A stretch of DNA of 14,627 nt. Source: JBAYVY01 sp041674345. Its GTDB lineage: Bacteria > Planctomycetota > Phycisphaerae > Phycisphaerales > Zrk34. The notes under the pieces were generated by a model. That model saw only the letters and a program-made list of their open reading frames with translations. It was not told where the DNA came from and ran no database searches. This document shows positions 12,860 through 14,627 of the stretch, one piece after another; position 1 is the first letter of the stretch, and each line of letters begins with the position of its first letter. Where the stretch lies: the NCBI GenBank assembly GCA_041674345.1, contig JBAYVY010000045.1, positions 1 through 14,627 of the forward strand, given 5' to 3'. Position numbers and translations under genes: made by a program.

Positions 12860-14275
12860 ATGATGTCTGGGGTGCATATGCTCAAGGATCAACGCATCGT
12901 CGTCATGGGCCTCGGTCGCTTCGGCGGGGGGCTGGGCGTCACGCGATTTCTCGTCAACCAGGGCGCGAAGGTGCTGGTCACCGATCTGCTGCCGGCTGAA
13001 AAACTCGCCGATTCCCTGACAAAACTGAACGGCCTGCCCGTCGAATATCGACTCGGCGAACATCGGACGACCGACTTTTCATCCGCCGATCTGGTGGTGG
13101 TGAATCCGGCGGTCGATCCGCGAGGCAATGCGTACATCGACGCGGCGAAAACCGCCGGTGTGCCGCTGACCACCGAGATCGGTTTGTTCATCGACCACCG
13201 CTGCGCCGGTGACGGACGACGACGAACCATCGGCATCACGGGAACCGCCGGCAAATCCACCACCACCGCGATGATCGGACACATTCTGAAGAAGGGACTA
13301 AGGGACGAAGGGACTAAGGGACGAAGGGAGGTCTGGGTCGGCGGAAACCTGGGCGGCTCGCTGCTGGCGCACATCGACGAGATCGGCCCCGATGATTGGA
13401 TCGTGCTGGAGTTGTCCAGTTTCATGCTGGAAACTTTCACCGACTGGTCGCCGCACATCGCCGTCGTCACCAACATCGGCGACAACCACCTCGACCGCCA
13501 CGGAACCCTCGGCGCTTACATCAAGGCCAAGCAGACGATCCTGCATCATCAGCGCCGCGAGGATCGCGCGATTCTCGGCCCCGGCCTGGACGATTGGCGC
13601 TTCTGCACCAGCGCGATGGCGGTCATCGAGGACGAACCGCTCGACATCACGCTGCAAATTCCCGGCGAACACAACCGACTGAACGCGACGCTCGCCGTCG
13701 CCGCCGCCGATGCCGCCGGCGTATCGCGCGATGATGCCGTCGTCGCGCTGCAAACCTTTCGGGGGCTGCCGCATCGGCTGTGTCTGGTGCATGAATACCG
13801 GGGCGTGCGGTGTTACGACGATTCCAAATGCACCACGCCCGACGCGGCGAAACTGGCGATTGATTGTTTCGCCAAGCCGAGGCAGAGCGAGTCTTCGAGC
13901 GCCGCCTCGGGTTCTTCCGCTTCAGGTTCTTTGCGGATCATTCTCGGCGGTTACGACAAACATGCGGACCTGGCCCCGCTGGCGCGTTACGCGGCGGAGC
14001 GGTGTGCCGGCCTTTACACGATCGGCGTGACCGGCGACCGCATCGCCGACGCCGCCGAACAGCACATCGCCGACGGGAAACTTTCGTGCAACGTCTATCG
14101 TTGCGGCGACCTGAACACCGCCGTCACCGCCACGCTCGCCCACGCGCGGTCCGGCGAAGTGATTCTGCTCAGCCCCGCGTGCGCTTCATGGGATCAATTC
14201 ACCAACTACGAACAGCGAGGCCAACGCTTCGCCGACCTGGTCCGCCAACGCACCGCCGGGTGCGGCGCGACCTGA
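12860..14275 (+). CDS. murD: UDP-N-acetylmuramoyl-L-alanine--D-glutamate ligase
   Basis: Adds D-glutamate to UDP-MurNAc-L-alanine with ATP in the cytosolic stage of peptidoglycan synthesis. The product is 471 aa (E. coli MurD about 438). Signatures are VVMGLGRFGGG (N-terminal nucleotide fold), ITGTAGKSTTTAM (P-loop, 128-134), VLELSSFMLE, NIGDNHLDRHGTLGAYIKAK, GEHNRLNATLAV, YDDSKCTTPDAA, ILGGYDKHADL and LLSPACASWDQFTNYEQRG. Two insertions are present: about ten residues after the P-loop helix from a 16-bp tandem (13292-13329), and about 16 residues rich in Ser before RIILGG (13876-13931). The start at 12860 has aaggtggga just upstream. No mraY, murE or ftsW neighbours are present, so murD is outside a dcw cluster here. 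Confidence 0.95.
   Translation: MMSGVHMLKDQRIVVMGLGRFGGGLGVTRFLVNQGAKVLVTDLLPAEKLADSLTKLNGLPVEYRLGEHRTTDFSSADLVVVNPAVDPRGNAYIDAAKTAGVPLTTEIGLFIDHRCAGDGRRRTIGITGTAGKSTTTAMIGHILKKGLRDEGTKGRREVWVGGNLGGSLLAHIDEIGPDDWIVLELSSFMLETFTDWSPHIAVVTNIGDNHLDRHGTLGAYIKAKQTILHHQRREDRAILGPGLDDWRFCTSAMAVIEDEPLDITLQIPGEHNRLNATLAVAAADAAGVSRDDAVVALQTFRGLPHRLCLVHEYRGVRCYDDSKCTTPDAAKLAIDCFAKPRQSESSSAASGSSASGSLRIILGGYDKHADLAPLARYAAERCAGLYTIGVTGDRIADAAEQHIADGKLSCNVYRCGDLNTAVTATLAHARSGEVILLSPACASWDQFTNYEQRGQRFADLVRQRTAGCGAT
13292..13329 (+). repeat. 16-bp tandem repeat (2.4 copies) within murD
   Basis: The unit aagggactaagggacg occurs at 13292-13307 and 13308-13323, then aaggga. Sub-repeats of about 8 nt (agggacta, agggacga) are visible. 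It encodes KGLRDEGTKGRRE between the P-loop helix and VWVGGNLG, where other MurD proteins have a few residues. Confidence 0.88.
13877..13910 (+). repeat. Inverted repeat inside a Ser-rich insertion of murD
   Basis: ccgaggc (13877-13883) pairs with gcctcgg (13904-13910) around a 20-nt loop. It is read as PRQSESSSAASG just before RIILGGYDKHAD, as part of a segment absent from typical MurD. Confidence 0.6.
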
Positions 14276-14322
14276 CGGGCACGCGATTCATCATGAACAA
14301 CCCCCCCGGCCTTTCGGCCCGC

Positions 14323-14334
14323 CCGCTTCGGCGG
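14323..14334 (+). terminator. UUCG-loop hairpin after murD
   Basis: ccgc (14323-14326), ttcg, gcgg (14331-14334) gives a C(UUCG)G tetraloop, unusually stable as RNA; flanking GC bases extend it imperfectly. It lies 48 nt after the murD stop. There is no T-run, so it is only a candidate terminator. Positions 14335-14443 show no gene or structure I can support. Confidence 0.4.
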
Positions 14335-14443
14335 TCGGTCGGCGAATCAATGAACGCGTGAATCGGCGGTCGGGTGAATCGGATCAAACGCGGGTGTTTG
14401 TTGATCGCGCCGTTCGATCACGAGGCGAACGCGATGGCGTGTC

Positions 14444-14627
14444 AACCACATGGAAATCGGCAACTTCAAGAACGCCGGGCGCCAGCCAGTGGCGGCCCAA
14501 GGACAGTCCCCAGACGGTCCAGGTCCACGACTTCATCATCAAGGAGAACGGCAAGGCCATAGCATATGGCAGCATTGCCGGTCGCCTTGTTGATAGCAGG
14601 AATCTGCTGCCCAGACTTCATATCCTC
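14444..14627 (+). pseudogene. Degraded transposase fragment, ISAzo13-like
   Basis: One frame (from 14444) reads NHMEIGNFKNAGRQ; after a direct CCAG duplication (14482-14485, 14486-14489) the match shifts by one frame to QWRPKDSPQTVQVHDF and IIKENGKAIAYG. Removing four bases restores a continuous FKNAGRQWRPK...VHDF...GKAI-YG pattern, which I recall from ISAzo13-family transposases. After about 14570 the similarity stops although the frame stays open to the window end, so the fragment is also truncated or rearranged. The family name rests on memory of that pattern. No ends or target duplications are visible. Confidence 0.55.

Overview
This 14.6 kb window is a G+C-rich chromosomal segment of mostly housekeeping genes. 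Several traits point to a planctomycete, possibly Phycisphaerae-like: a long protein with an N-terminal CPxC/CPxC zinc ribbon, a short CC/CPRC protein of a kind I associate with that phylum, murD standing outside a dcw cluster, starts with weak or no Shine-Dalgarno, and intergenic CACAGAG-type inverted repeats. This placement is inference; no rRNA or other decisive marker is present. No rRNA, tRNA, CRISPR array, prophage or intact insertion sequence was found.

Layout. 1-3221: pgk (phosphoglycerate kinase), rpe (ribulose-5-phosphate epimerase) and a HAD-family phosphatase/phosphomutase, separated by imperfect inverted repeats. 3243-6203: ileS, with several in-frame insertions and a degenerate C-terminal zinc site. 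6204-8622: another inverted repeat, then an overlapping histidine kinase and NtrC-type sigma-54 activator. 8777-10375: a zinc-ribbon protein of unknown function. 10376-10734: a noncoding stretch with a perfect 18-bp stem. 10735-12149: aat (leucyl/phenylalanyl-tRNA-protein transferase) overlapping a nitroreductase. 12192-12512: a small predicted lipoprotein. 12532-12786 on the minus strand: the small CC/CPRC protein. 12860-14275: murD. 14276-14627: a UUCG-loop hairpin and a frameshifted remnant that resembles an ISAzo13-type transposase.

How the genes fit together. pgk and rpe serve central carbon metabolism, ileS and aat handle charged tRNA (the latter for N-degron tagging), and murD serves cell-wall synthesis. 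Three adjacent pairs overlap or lie very close: kinase/regulator (ATGA overlap), aat/nitroreductase (ATGA overlap) and HAD/ileS (21 nt). Almost everything reads on the plus strand.

The most unusual feature is not a gene. A short GC-rich motif, CCCCCGGAAG, occurs 10 times exactly on the plus strand, always inside coding sequence and in all three reading frames, often where the protein has extra residues relative to its family. It lies in ileS (six copies), the kinase, the zinc-ribbon protein (two) and aat. Together with a 48-bp tandem repeat and a perfect 26-nt palindrome in ileS, a 16-bp tandem in murD and several intergenic inverted repeats, this suggests a genome populated by several families of small interspersed repeats that can settle in frame inside essential genes.
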